A stretch of 64,000 nt of DNA from Alligator mississippiensis (Eukaryota; Chordata; Crocodylia; Alligatoridae), in contig NC_081830.1 in NCBI RefSeq assembly GCF_030867095.1, positions 35,323,832-35,387,831 of the forward strand. The letters are read 5' to 3'. Each line of letters starts with the position of its first letter. Position 1 is the stretch's first letter. The notes under the pieces were generated by a model. It saw only the letters and a list, made by a program, of their open reading frames with translations, searched no databases and was not told the origin of the DNA. Positions 22,176-34,482 of the stretch are shown piece by piece. Both the position numbers and the translations under genes were made by a program.

Positions 22176-23209
22176 AACACCACTCCAGCCCTACTACTAT
22201 AAAGCATAAGTGTTTGAAGGATAAGACGCTTCAACATTAACAGCATTAAGAGTAGGAAGAGGAAGATTAATGGGAAGTGAACAGAATGGCAGGTTTTCTG
22301 ATCTCATTCCATCCCCCAATCTTGAACATTATCACATGCTGTGGAAGAAGCATAAGATGATCTGAAAGGAGAGCAGTATTTTTTTTTTTAAATCAGTCTT
22401 GTCCCCTGTGGGAGAACATCTCTGGAGCACTTCATAGTTTGACTGGTTCTTGACCAAAGAAATGGCTCCATGTTGATTCTGTTTTAGTAAAGAATGGAAG
22501 TGAGTGTGTAGGAAGTGGGACGCTATTAAGAAAGTGTTTTAATTTCTTACTAATTGTTACTGATCACATGCCAGACCCCTCAACACAGTGGAATGAGAAA
22601 AAGCTAAATAATAACTCACAAATAGGGTGGGCAAAATCTAAAGGTGAATTTTATCACAATTTTCCCTTGAATTTTTTGACTGCACAGTGCGAAACCTCAA
22701 ACTGCTGAAAAACAAATCATTTTCAGCATGAATCAGGGTATGATCTGGCAAAATATTATTCAATTTTTCTATCCCCAATAGTGGAAATAAGAATCTGCAT
22801 GTGTCTGATACAACCAATGCTTTCTAAAGGGTACAGAAAAGTTAACTTTATATATAAATATTTACAAAACAGTCTCCATGTAGGACCTGGATGCTTGCTT
22901 GAGGGTTAGACTCCATTTCAGGTAAAAGGAAGTTTTATCTGATGAAGGAAAATAACTAATGCAGTAGAGTTTGAAGGATAAGACTTTCCAAAGTGTTTCA
23001 TTAATTTTGGGTCTTAAAACCTCTGTTATTGAAATGTTTTAATAAAGCATAAGAAATGTCATTTACTGGGATCAGAACATAGATCTGTCTTGCCCTATGT
23101 TACAATGGTTGAGAGTGGAAGCTGAAAGGCAAGAGTGAATGGGGTATGATCCAGGTTTTTCCCCTGTTCCTCTCCCACTTCCAGCATTTAAGCTGTATAA
23201 AATTCTAAT
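22176..23209. other. Non-coding spacer
   Basis: No gene or repeat is recognised apart from a T run near 22380. Confidence 0.3.
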
Positions 23210-24440
23210 TCAGAGTCTGTACCTCTAACTCCCATTTTCAGAAACTACTGATGAAACTTTACTCCAAGAATTTATCCAAGCCCTTTTTGCAACTGGTTAA
23301 AATATCAGATTCCACAATATCTTGTGGCTGTGAATTCCACATTTTAATTGCATGCTCTATGAAAAAGAAGTGTCTTTTGTTAGTTTTAAACTTGCTACCT
23401 ACTAGTTTCACTTTATGACCTTCATTTCTAGTATTGTGAGAAATAGTAAATAATAAATCTCTATTAACTTTCTCCTCACCATTTAGTATTTTGTAAACTC
23501 TTATCATGTCTCCCCTCAAACTTCTCTTTTCTAAACGGAATAGGCCTAGCTACTTTAGTCTCACCTCATATAGAAGCTCCATCCATACAAGTAGTCATCC
23601 TTGTTGAGCTTCTGTGCACATTCTCTAGTTCTTCTATATCCTTTTTCATGTGTGGGGACCAAGACTGGGCACAGCATTTAAGGCATGGATGCACCAAGGA
23701 CTTATGGAGGGGCATAAGGATACTTTCTGTTTTGTTTACAGGCCTTCTTGATAATCCCTAATGTTTTGTTTGTCTTTTTTATGGCTGATGGGCACTGAGC
23801 TGATGTTTTTAGTGAACTGTCCACAGTGTACACATATCCACACTGAATTTCATCTGTCCTTTAGTTGCCCATTTGCACAATAATGCCAATCTGCCTCACT
23901 CTTTACCACTTTGAGTAATTTTGTGTCATCAATAACTTTGGCCACCTCACTACTCATCCCCCTTTCCAGATGATTTATGAGTATGTTAAACAGCACCAGT
24001 CCCAAAACAGATACCTGGGGTCTCTGCTGTTCACTTTATTCCATCCCCAAAACTGATCACTTATATTCACTCTTTGTTTTCTATCCTTAAACCAATTTCA
24101 AATACACAAGTGGATCTTTCCTGTAATCCCATGACTATATAGCATCATTAGAAGCCTTTGATGGGGGACTTCGTTAAAGATTTTTTGGAAATCAAGATAT
24201 ACTATGTCAACTGGATCACCCTCATCCACCTTGCTATTGACACCCTCAAAGAACTGTAGTAGTTTGGTGAAGTATGATTTCCCTTTGATAAAACTGTGTT
24301 GATTACCTTAATATGGGTTAATTCCAGAGACAGTGTTTTAGAAAAAGAATCCTTTCCAAAATTCTGACCTAGTTACAATGTCTGAAATTAGGCCCCCAGA
24401 ATCAATAGGTGCTTTGTAAAATCTTGGGCATGTGATTCTC
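23210..24440 (-). mobile_element. Old CR1-superfamily (L3-like) LINE fragment, antisense
   Basis: The minus strand reading at 23259-23519 (MRGDMIRVYKILNGEE ... WNSQPQDIVES ... KKGLDKFLE) is the C-terminal end of a CR1/L2-type reverse transcriptase ORF. Further 5' on that strand come 'AIKKTNKTLGIIKKACKQN' near 23770 and a degenerate catalytic DDTK near 23930, then the more N-terminal RT portion to about 24440. Stops interrupt it repeatedly, so it is older than the neighbouring CR1 and of a different subfamily. Confidence 0.75.
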
Positions 24441-24816
24441 ACTTTCTTTTCCCTGCCAGTTAGTCACAAGGGGCTTCTATACACAAAATCCAGGGTAGAG
24501 GGATGAGCACTTTAATTAGAGTGGCTCCAAAAAAAGGAGCAGGAAAGCAAGCACCAGTTGCTGCAAGCCACCAAAGGAAGAACAATGCCCAGTCAGAGCT
24601 GCTGCTCAGGAACACTGGGAGGACAGGGTAAGGAACTGTGGGGATGGCAGGAGGTTCCTGGTCCTAGGCTTGACTTAAAATGACACCCTGATGGGTCTGA
24701 ATGGTGTGGTGGGGCTGCTTGTAGCAGGGCAGCTTCAAGGAAATGCCATACCTGTGCCTCCCCAGTGAAGGGTGACTATGGGGTACCAGAAAGCTTCAGC
24801 CCCTGTTGCCTTGTGG
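24441..24816. other. Non-coding gap between two LINEs
   Basis: Contains 'ggggcttctatacacaaaatcc', similar to the ends of short MITE-like elements elsewhere in the window, but a matching second end is not seen. No gene. Confidence 0.3.
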
Positions 24817-27178
24817 GTTTCATAGATTCACAGATGCTAGGGTCGGAAGGGACCTCAACAGATCATTGAGTCTGACCCCCTGCCTAGGCAGGAAAGAGAG
24901 CTGGGGCCAGATGACCCCAGCCAGATGCCTATCCAGCCTTCTCTTAAAGACCCCCAAGGTAGGGGAGAGCACCACCTCTCCTGGAAGCCCATTCCAAATT
25001 TTGGCCACCCTTACCTTGAAGATGAGGCCAAAATCTGCTCTCTGTCATTTTGTGACCATTGTTCCTTGTTACCCCAAAAGGCACCCTGGTGAACAGAGCC
25101 TCTCCGATCCCTTGCTACATCCCCCTAATGAATCTGTAGGCAGCCACAGGATCACCTCTCAGCCTTCTCTTGCAGAGGCTGAAGAGGTCCGGGTCCCTCA
25201 GTCTCTCTTCATAGGGCTTGTCATGTAAGCCTTTAACTATATGAGTGGCCCTCTTCTGGAAACTCTCGAGTCTATTAACATCCTTCTTGAAGTACAGCAC
25301 CCAAAACTGGATGCAGTACTCCAACTGCATTCTGACCAATGCCACATAGAGGGGAAGTATCACCTCCTTGGTTTTATTTGTCATGCATCTGCTGATGCAT
25401 GATAAAGTGCAGTTAGCTTTGCTGATGATTTTGTCACACTGACGACTCATGTTCATCTTGGAGTCCACTATGACTCTGAGATTCCTTTCTGCCTCCGTGC
25501 TGCTGAGAGGGTCACTTCCCAGTCAGTAGGTATGTGGGATATTTTTGCGCCGTAGGTGCAGCGCTCTGCACTTGTCCTTGTTCTACTGCATCCTATTGTG
25601 TACTGCCCACTTTTCTAACCTGTCCAGGTCTGCCTGCAATCATTTCCTACCCTCTGGAGTGTGCACTTCACCCCACAATTTAGTATTGTCTGCAGACTTG
25701 GACAGAGTACACTTCACACCTACATCCAAGTCACTGATGAACATATTGAAGAGCACAGGTTCAAGGACTGAGTCCTGTGGGACCCCACTACCCACATCCT
25801 TCAAGGTCAATACCAATCCATCTACTACCACTCTCTGGGTGTGACTGCTAAGCCCATTTACCACCCACCAGAACGTGTAGACATCTATGTCGTAGCCTCT
25901 TTATTTATGAGAATAGGATGAGATATCATATTGAACACCTTGCTAAAGTCCAAGAAAACGACATCCACCTATACTCCTGTGTGTAAGCATTTTGTGACTC
26001 TGTCATAACATGAAACCAGATTGGTCAGGCATGATCTACCTGCTACAAATCCATGCTGGTTTCCCTGCTGCATTATTTTTCCTGCTGCACTCCCACAAAT
26101 ATGATCCTTCATAATCTTTTCAAAGACCTTTCCAAGGATGGAGGTGAGACTGACTGGCTTATAATTACTCAGATCCTCCTTCCTCCCCTTGAAAATAGGG
26201 ACCACATTGGCCCTTTTCCAGTCCTCTGGGACCTGATCTAAGTGCCATGAGTGCACAGATAGCCATGACAGTGGTTCTGCTATGACAACAGCCAATTCCT
26301 TCAGTATTCTTGGATGCAGCTCACCTGGGCCTGCTGACTTAAACACATCCAGTCCGTCCAAGTGACTGCACCAAGTCAGCATCGACAGTTGGTGGGCTGA
26401 TGTCCCTCTGATGCCCATCTAAGAACCCATTAGGAGACGTATCTTGAGTCCTGTTCAGGGACACCGAGGCAATAAACTCATTGAATAGCTCAGCCTTGTC
26501 CCCCCTGTCTGTCAGTAATTGCTCCTTGTTCAGTACAGGTCCTATGCTGCCCTGCACCTTCCTTTTACTCCCTACATACCAAAAAAAAACTTTTTGTTGT
26601 CTTTAATTTGTGTTGCCAGCCTCAGCTCTGTAGTTGCTTTGGTCTTTCTAACTGCCTTCCTGCACGTGCAGGCCAAGTAGGAGTACTCCTTGGTAGCTTC
26701 CCCCTGCTTCCACCACCTGTATGCCTTCTTTTTTGCCCTTAGGCTCCCCTAGATTTTCCTGTTTAGCCATGGATGCTTTTGGGCTCCTTTCCCCCTTTTC
26801 CCTCATACTGGGATAGTCTCCCTCTGCGCCCGAAGGATCAGTTCCTTTAGGAACAACCACCCTTCCTGGACTCCCATCTCCCCAATACTCTTCTCTTGCA
26901 GTGCATCATTGACTAGATTCCTAAGCACACTGGAGTTAGCCTTCCTAAAGTCAAGCACTTCCACCCTACAAGTTATCTTACCCACCCTATGGCGTATGGT
27001 GAATTCAGTTGATTGGTGGTCACTGTCCACAAGGTGACCACAAATCTGCAGCTCCCCTACCGGGTCCTCCCCCGTAGCTGGCATCAAGTCCAGTAAGGCA
27101 TTTCCTCTAGTGGGACCATATACTTCCTGTGTTAGGTGAAGGTCCTTGTAACAGGAGGCTTCCTCGGGGCCCATCTAC
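24817..27178 (-). mobile_element. CR1 LINE, antisense, 5'-truncated in the endonuclease
   Basis: The plus strand opens with 'catagattcacagatgctagggtcggaagggacctc', the reverse of a CR1 3' end. On the minus strand the domains follow in order: end of endonuclease (26803-27174, with DSDHQS and DFRKANSS), RT fingers and palm (25969-26557, with KPVSLTSILGKVFEKI), the VPQ...FISDLD block with the catalytic motif degraded to SADNTK (25640-25864), and the thumb/C-terminal part (24820-25468). About 2.36 kb in total. Several frame changes and stops show that it is inactive. It ends abruptly near 27178, the usual 5' truncation. Confidence 0.85.
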
Positions 27179-28140
27179 AAATGGCCCACCCACCTGGTTC
27201 TGGACCAACTGCCCACCTCCTCACCTGCCACACCTTGATGATATATAATTAGGATATTATTTAGGCAGGGGGCTGCCCATTTCTTGCCCCAATGCCAGGG
27301 GGAGCTATCTGTCGCTCTGTTCCTCCCCTACACCACAGCCCAAGCCTCACAGATGCCATTCACAGATCTTAACATCATCGGCCCCACACTGGGCCCCAGA
27401 ATTCTCCAATCTATACCCCAACTGAATCCCTCCAATCAGGCAGCCTACTCCACCCTCATACTGGGCTGCCTAGCTCCCTGAACTCTTTCCCCCCTTGGGT
27501 GTGGTCCCCCCAGGACCTTTGGCCACACAGACCCATGCCTCACCTCCAAGGCCAGTCAGAAATTCCAGGCCCTCAACTCTGGGCATCCCTTTCAGTGGGC
27601 CCCTGGCGCTTTTGACCGTTCTGGTCCTGGCCCCAGCATTGACCAGTTGAGGTTATTCTAAGTCAGGCTTCTGAGCCTCTAGCCCCCTCTCTACCCTGGG
27701 TCCACCTTCTTGGCCCTACTATGGTGTAATCCACCCCATTGTGGGAGCTGGGGTTATTAAGGCACCTTGACCCGCCTTTCACTGGGGTGGTAACTGGCCT
27801 GGTATTTCCTGGGGACTTGCACGCCACCAGGAGCCCCACCACGCCACCCATCCCCAGCAGGGTGCTGTTTTAGGTTATGCCCAGGACCTGGAGCCTCCAA
27901 ACCATCCCCTACAGCTCCTGCTCTTACCTCCAGGATGTTGCATGCAGCCTTGCAGCCAGACAATGTTTCTGTCTGGCCTGCCAGCAGTGAACTGCTCTGT
28001 TTATATAGGTGGCCAGAGATCTAAAATGGCTGCTGCAATCAAGCACATGCTGGCTGCTTGGCTCAACCCTTACAGTGGCGGGCTCCAACAGTGCCCTGCC
28101 ACAGTCCTGCACACAGGTTAAGAAGCTACGTTAACAGTTG
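27179..28140 (-). other. GC-rich LTR-like block with TATA and splice-donor signals
   Basis: On the minus strand 28073 starts TGTAAGGGTTGAGCC, and about 70 bases later comes CCACCTATATAAACAGAG, a good TATA box (around 28001-28010). This is followed by 'catcctggaggtaagagc', which would be a strong 5' splice donor. Such an arrangement is typical of an LTR promoter with its leader. No gag, pol or env parts are recognised and the other end is not defined, so the call is tentative. Confidence 0.3.
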
Positions 28141-29312
28141 GATTTGGTTACCCTATAGAGGGGAAAATCTAGGGGATCACACACTGACAGAAAAGCACAA
28201 CCACCCAGACCCACTGAGAAGTGTTTGAGGCAGAGGCCCAGGCCCACCTTGTGGGGCCTGAGCCAAGGTCCAGGTAAGTTAACAGATACCTGAGGCCTGC
28301 ACAGACATTAGACTGAGTCAGGAGGGCCCAGGTAAGTCATCAGATGCCTGAGGCCCAGAGGCCCCAGTGAGGGAGCAGAGTAGAGTAATAAAGACTTGGT
28401 GGTGGTATAGAGTAAGGCCTGAAGATGGCCTGAAATGCTGCACAGAAACCATATGGAGTAGTGGCAGCCAGCAGCCATGTAGAGTAGGGCCTGAAGTCGG
28501 TCTGAAGGGCTACACAGAAGCTAACTGGTACAAATAGAGTAGGGAGCCCCAGTGAGGGACATAAGTTAAAGGCCCAAGCATGTCCAAGCATGTCCAAAGA
28601 TACCTGAGGCCTAGTTGAGGCCAGAGGTGGCCCAGTAAAGGGTCGGGGGAGAAGTGAAACATTATGGATGCCATCTGTGAGGCCAGCCATCTGTGAGGCT
28701 TTAAATGGCCAGTCTCCTGCTTAAAAATAAACAACTTATTGTTTACATAAAGGTGTGGCAGGAGGGTATAGGCAGGCAGACTGCCCAGACAGGGAGGTAG
28801 GCTGGCTTGGTGCCCAGCCCTGAGAGCTACCCTGTTACAAAGGTACTTTCTTGTTTTATGGAGGTACATCTGTATGGATGATCATGCTGCTATTGTCCTG
28901 TGTGTTCCTTTCAACTTCTCTTCAACTGAGTAGTGCTTATGCCAATTGCCTGCTTGACACTGCACTGGTATTGAGAGGTTTATTTTTATCAGCACAGTTT
29001 AACAGTGCTGTTGAATGATCAGTTTGCTATCCTGAACTAAACACTCAGCTTGACCGTGGTTTCCAACCTGGTAAACCTCCAACGTAGAACTGTCCACTCA
29101 GCTGGACTGCCTATGACCTAATCAATGCTTACAGTTTGCTCCAAACAAATCAAACAAACAGACAAATGAAGCAAAAAAAAAAAAGAAAAAAGAAAGGAAC
29201 ATGGGCCTCTAGTCATATGAAGCCCTTTCAGGGGCCCCTTTCCCTGTTGTGCTACAGGAAACGCAGGCCAAAATGTAGCTTCAGAATAGGCCACTACAGG
29301 ACCAGGTGCGGG
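28141..29312. other. Non-coding, internally repetitive GC-rich block
   Basis: 28270-28360 repeats itself ('ccaggtaagttaacagatacctgaggcc' and 'ccaggtaagtcatcagatgcctgaggcc' about 66 bases apart). 28368-28400 and 28545-28570 share 'cccagtgagggag/aca'. AATAAA occurs at 28726. The pattern fits an old LTR or similar, but the family is unknown. 28900-29312 is featureless. Confidence 0.3.
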
Positions 29313-29320
29313 GTCTTACA

Positions 29321-31190
29321 TAGAGATGTAAAATTTCCAGAAATTTTGAAGCCATGAAAAAAATGGGTTATTTTTCCGTTTTTTTGCAGAAAGAAACGGA
29401 TTTTTTTGGGAAAATTGAAATATATGCAATACTTATTTTCTTAGCATCCTTTACAGATCTAAATTCATGTTGTTACTTTAAGAACATAAAATATATTATG
29501 CATAATTGGTTTGGTCATAAAATAATCATGTTTGGTATATTTATTCAATTTAAAAGTATAATTTATTCAGACAATAATTACAAATTTACTAATTAAATTT
29601 GCTTTAAAATGTTTTAAATTTTTGTTACAAATGGAGCTAGAAGCTGCTAAACTCTAAGGAACCTAGCATCTCTTAGTTTATGAAAAGCAGGCAAAAATTA
29701 GATTTGAAAATAGAAGAAACCATCAACATTATAGTAAAACAAAAAAAGTTTTTATGCACTCTGGACTTAGTCTCCTCCACAGTGTCAAACAGATACAGAA
29801 AGCACTCATTTTTTCGAAAAAAAAGCTGAGAAAAAATGGGTGGGGGAGAAACAAGACTCATTGAATACAAATTTTGCTACATGAAACTTTGTCCAATCAG
29901 TCTAATTTTCTGAGCTATCACTATCAGCAGTTTCTCTTCTTATCCTGCATTTTTATCTTCTTCATGGACTTCTGAAAACTGAAGGTTTGCCTGGATTGAG
30001 ACAAGCTTCTCTGCTCTTTCATGTGTTAGTTTATTTCTCGATTTGGCGTCAGTAATTCCAAACATAGACCAGTTACTTTCACATGCTGCAGAAGATGGAG
30101 GAATCTGAAGCAGGAGAGAAGCAAGAGGAGTCAGAGGCTATGTCATATAAAGGCCTTGCCACCATGTTGCAGGAGGGAGATGCTTGGCAAGTCCCAGACT
30201 GCATTCCTGGACCGAATACCTTAAGATGTTCTGTTTTCTGTAACATTTGAAAGTACACCAAGTCCTAAGTGTGCTGCTTGTTTTGTAATCCCGTCAACAC
30301 TAACATTTTTGCCTTTGAATCTTGGATCTAAGAGATTTGCAGCAGCATGAATTGATTGGCAACAAAATTCTTCCCGTCTGTTAATAAAGTCTTTCACTTT
30401 TCTCTCTTCTGTTCTTGTAAGTTGAGATACAATTAGAGTCTCAAAAACAGTTGATTTTATCTGGGCCATTTAGTGAGGAATGTCTGACAAAAGTGCACTG
30501 TCTGATTCAGATGCAGTGATTGCTGAAGAAATTGGCTTTAGAATATTCAGAGAGCTCTGCAGTTGAACCCAAAAGACATCCTAATCAAGTACCGTGTTCC
30601 TTACACTTCTGGGTACTTTAAGATCCTCAGTTATTACTATTTCTTGACCAGCTTCTTTGTTTTTTAGTAAACTTTCAAATGAGATCACCAATCTACCCCA
30701 TCTCGTATTACTACAGAGTTTGTGTATCACTATTTTATTCTTTGCATTCTTTTCTTCCTGCTTCTTCTTAAAGACTGCAACTACAATATGAGTAGTTTTT
30801 TTACATGTTTCATAACTCATTTTGCTCTTCTATAGATTTTTTGCAGTGTCCAACTTCATGATGACATTAAAAAGCAAGTTAAGCCCATAGGATGTACATC
30901 CTATTGCAGTAATATGTGGATATTTATCCATTATGATCTCCCATGCTGCTTTCATGTTTCAATATTTCTTGGTAGTTAAAAGGTAGAAATATATGAACAC
31001 TTTGTCTTAAACATTTTATTCATCATTCTAAAATAAAATATTACATAAGATTTTTTTCTAATTTTTCCAAAATTTTTCAATTTTTCCAATTTTTGGGGAA
31101 AATCAAAAAAGTCCTTGAAAAAAATGGAAAAAAAAACCCCTTTTTTTCCCTGAGTTTTTGTGTTCTTTTTTGCAGGCCTTAACATCTCTA
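29321..31190 (-). mobile_element. hAT DNA transposon with degraded transposase and 8-bp target duplication
   Basis: Flanked on both sides by GTCTTACA (29313-29320 and 31191-31198), an exact 8-bp target duplication. The ends read TAGAGATGTAAAATTT and, reverse-complemented at the right, TAGAGATGTTAAGGCC. The minus strand carries transposase remnants in order: CSNTRWGRLVISFESLL (30581-30820), AANLLDPRFKGK (30221-30469), and the C-terminal hAT dimerisation part SNWSMFGITDAKSRNKLT followed by HERAEKLVSIQANLQF (about 29965-30085). These are the usual landmarks of the catalytic core and dimerisation domain. The pieces sit in different frames with stops, and at 1.87 kb the element is shorter than an autonomous hAT, so it is inactive. 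Confidence 0.88.
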
Positions 31191-31198
31191 GTCTTACA

Positions 31199-31879
31199 GC
31201 AAGGAAATGCCACTGTCGAGATACAGCCAGACCCATGGTTAGTGGCTGTAAATCCTGATGTAAGTTGTCCTCAGTGATGAACCAAAAAAATTCTGAGGGT
31301 CCCTAAACGAGTGTCACACATTATTCAACTTGTGTCTGCATTTTTTTTCCAGAGACAATGTTAAGGGGGGTTGATTATTAGTTTCCTAACAGGTAGTGTG
31401 CTATCCTGGCCCTCCACAGTCCTGGAAAGCTGTACCTCCCTACCGAGTCATCTGGAAGCCTTGGCTTGGCTTGGCTTGGCATTTCTTAAGCCATGTCAGA
31501 ATTTTCTACCAGCTCTCTTGAACTGTGGGAAATGACCATTCAGACCCTGAGGCTGGGTGTTGTCCTAAGACAGGATGTGGCAGATTTCTGGTGATTGGCC
31601 ATTGATGAACAGCAGCTGAAATGAAGCCACCCAGCCTTTCCATTTCTGCCAGGGATAGAATAAGGTAAAAGATAAACTGGTTCAAGTGGAGAGGCTTTTC
31701 CCCATTTAGAGTCACTAATAGACCCCTGCATAGGCTGGAGCACTGTCTATTCATGTGGAGACTGGAGCAGACAAAAGTTCCAAGAGGGGGACACCAGGGC
31801 ATGAATTCTACTTCCCTGTTCTCTTTGGATGTGTCTCCTGAGAAGACAGTGAAAGTTAATGGCGGGCAAGATCCAAGGC
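31199..31879. other. Non-coding spacer
   Basis: A short (TTGGC)n run lies at 31459-31480. The overlapping minus-strand open frames at 31506-31898 have no recognisable domain. The sequence may be part of the leader or gag of the following Ty3/Gypsy fossil. Confidence 0.3.
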
Positions 31880-32660
31880 AGAAATGTGTACAAGGCAATT
31901 AACATTATCAGGCCTCTCCTTTTACTGTTGCAAATCAGCCAACATCAGAGCCACTCGTTGTGCCAAATGCAGAAAATCCCAGCTTTGGGAACCTGAGTAA
32001 CCTAACCAGAACAAAGGAGTCTACGTCACAGGGTGCACATCTTTGCATTCTTTCTGCTCTTCCCTTGAGAATACTGTGGGCCACCATCCTTTACCACTCC
32101 TGATAATGCTGCATCACTCCCATGTAGCTATTTTGGAGGCACGTCAAGTCACCCTACAGGACTGTGGAACCTCAGACAAGTTTACAGATCTGATTTTCAC
32201 CAGGGAAAATCATATCCCTTCACAATGCTGACCTAACCCAGTGGTGATAGAATCAATTGATGGATCACCACTCACCTGAGGCCAAATTACCCTTGGGATT
32301 GCTCCTCTACAGGACAGTTTCTAAGGCCACAGTGGCTTAACACAGTTCAGCTTGACTGAGTCCTCCCATAGCTTTATGGTGTTAGGGATCTCCTGGCTTG
32401 CCCTCCAAAATCTTCAGATCCATTGGAAATCTGGGACAGTCCAGTTCAATGCAGTCTATTCTGGGGAACTTGCTTAGCTCCCGCATGTGCTATCACATGA
32501 CCTGCACTAAAACTGTCCTCAGGCAAACTGAAAACCCAGGCACTCTAGGACACAAACAGCCCAGCCATCAATATCTCAGGAGGTAGCCCCTGCATTGACT
32601 GTGTCAGACAACCTGGAATCCAGTGCTACACTCCCCACCAGACACCCAGATTTTACTGAT
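31880..32660 (+). mobile_element. Ty3/Gypsy fossil, Sushi-like, gag end and protease region
   Basis: The plus strand near 32240-32430 carries the hallmark wording of the Sushi-type (chromovirus-like) Ty3/Gypsy protease region ('PVVIESIDGSPLT', 'VLGISWLALQNLQIHW'). The stretch before it fits the end of gag. After it comes a short tail that reads like the start of the RT region, then the copy stops. LTRs are not seen. It is heavily broken and looks old. The same family gave rise to domesticated mammalian genes, but nothing here suggests domestication. Confidence 0.6.
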
Positions 32661-33039
32661 ATATTTTTACAAAAAAACTTGCACATACCTTTTCACCTTA
32701 CAGAATACATGATAGCCCTATTGAGATGCAGCTGAGGCCACTGGTTTTATTCTGGTCACCTACATTCTGTATCTCAGCCAGAGTTGGGAGCCTTAAAGAA
32801 CTACCAAAGAGAACCTAGATAAGGGGCTTATTTAATCAAACTTCCACTTCATCATACAGGAAGCAGTAGGCCACTGGTAATGAAAATGGTAAGTAGCAGA
32901 TTGAAGTGCCAGTGTCCATAGCACTTGTTAAAGTGCCAGTGTCCATAGCACTAGTTGTGAAACTTCCACTTCTGGAGACTGCCACTCCCCCAGGCAATGA
33001 TCTGTTTTGAAATCTCTTTTTCTAGGAAAAGGAGAATTA
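32661..33039. other. Non-coding spacer
   Basis: A 24-base phrase, 'aagtgccagtgtccatagcact', occurs twice at 32905-32955. No gene. Confidence 0.4.
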
Positions 33040-33618
33040 GGAATCAGTTCAGAAAGATTTGGTGATTCAGACATAGAGACAGCTTTAAATGTTTTTTCTA
33101 CATACCTCTAGGCAGCAGGCGGCTCATGAATGCTGCGATGGAGATGGAGCATCCCACAGAAGCACGGAGGGCTCCCCAGCACACTTGGCATCGGACCCAG
33201 AATTGGACAGAAGTGCTTCCTGTCCACCTCTGCTCCACTTCTGGGTCCTCTGGAGAGCACGCTGGAGGACCCCCCCGTGTACCCACCAGCTTGGTGATGG
33301 GTACCTCCTGGTCCAGGTGGGGGCAGGCACCAGTATTTCTGGTCCAGTCTGGGTTTGCTGCCAAGCACGTGGGGGGCCCACCCACACTCCTGTGGGATGC
33401 TCCATCCACCCTAGCATTGCAGCGTTCACAAGCTATGATGGTACCTTGACGTATGTAAGAAAAAAAAAAACAAGTTTTGTCTATGGCCGAATCGCTGATT
33501 CTTCAAATCAGCATCAAATCTTCAGATTCGGCCGAATCGAATCAGGGACAATGATCCAAATCAATGAATCGAATCACTGACCCTGATTCGAATCAAAGAG
33601 GGCCTGCTTTACATACTA
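33040..33618. mobile_element. hAT foldback MITE, second copy, left end missing
   Basis: It shares with 4011-4825 the 'gattcagacatagagacagctttaaatgttttttctacatacct' block, the GC-rich middle and the 'gattcga'-rich outer arm. The right terminus, reverse-complemented, reads TAGTATGTAAAGCAGGCC. The outer part of the left arm is absent, so no target duplication can be shown. Overlapping long open frames on both strands come from the inverted-repeat structure and are not genes. Confidence 0.75.
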
Positions 33619-33689
33619 GCACTGAATAGAGTGGAAGAATCAGTTCCCTCCTTCTTGTGGCAATGCTTCTACTAATGTAGCCTAGTATG

Positions 33690-34112
33690 CTGTTGGTCCT
33701 CTCCAGAAAAAGGGCCTGTCTTCTAGTGCACTTCATTTAGGCCAGATTTTAGAGAATGGTATTTTAATATGAAGTGATGTGACAATCTTATTAACAATCC
33801 CTCCACTGACCCAACAACCCTTTGTTTCTAGTTTTATACCTAAGAAAATCCAAATTATAAATGACCAAATCTTGTAAAACAATGACCTGTTTTTCTTTGC
33901 ATTGGTAAGTTGATGTTTTCAAAGCAAAATTAATGGAAATTGAGCAACTAAAACCCTTGTACTCCCACACAAACTGTAGGTTTAAGCAGTTTCTCAAGCA
34001 TTTTTTTTTTCATTCCTACCTCTATAAGGAAGACTTTCTTTCCTCTTTTCACTTGTATTGATGACTCCTAGTAACTTGGGATGAACTGACCAAGAGTTTT
34101 TGAACTTCCCTG
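33690..34112. repeat. Duplicated receptor 3'-flank, copy 1
   Basis: This non-coding stretch aligns along its length with 38895-39318 (for example 'cttcatttaggc.agattttagagaatggtatt', 'cactgacccaacaaccc', 'aatggaaattgagca', 'cattgatgactcctagta'). It lies just 3' of the receptor at 34732-35682. It is interrupted at its end by a CR1 insertion that copy 2 lacks. Confidence 0.85.
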
Positions 34113-34482
34113 AAAGCAGGCTCAGGGGTGATCTGGTGGCCACCTATAAGTTTATCAGGGGTGCTCACCAGGATCGGGGGGAATGTCTGTTTACCTGATC
34201 GCCACAAGGGATGACAAGGTCAAAGGGTCACAAACTCCTCCATGACTGTTTCAGGCTGGACATAAGAAAGAACTTCTTTACTGTCCAGGCCCCCAAGGTT
34301 TGGAATGGACTGCCACTGGAGGTGGTTCAAGCACCCATTTTGAACACCATAAAGAGACATTTGGATGTTTATCTTGCTGGGATCCTATGACCCCTGCTGA
34401 CTTCCTGCCCCTGGGGCAGGGGGCTGGACTAGATGATCTTCTGAGGTCTCTTCCAGCCTTAGTGTATATGGATCTATGAATC
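34113..34482 (+). mobile_element. CR1 LINE 3' fragment
   Basis: Reads the CR1 C-terminal coding end ('ctggacataagaaagaacttcttt', 'tttggaatggactgcc') and the 3' UTR end 'gggggctggactagatgatcttctgaggtctcttccagcc...gatctatgaatctata'. About 370 bases, 5'-truncated. It interrupts the duplicated flank: 39318-39330 in the sister copy is uninterrupted ('cctacagggaattg'), so the insertion came after that duplication. Confidence 0.85.

Noticed and set aside
33089-33580. 163-codon open frame and four overlapping frames on both strands
   Set aside because: They lie inside the inverted-repeat hAT MITE. The same happens at 4162-4642 in the sister copy, so the openness is structural, not coding.
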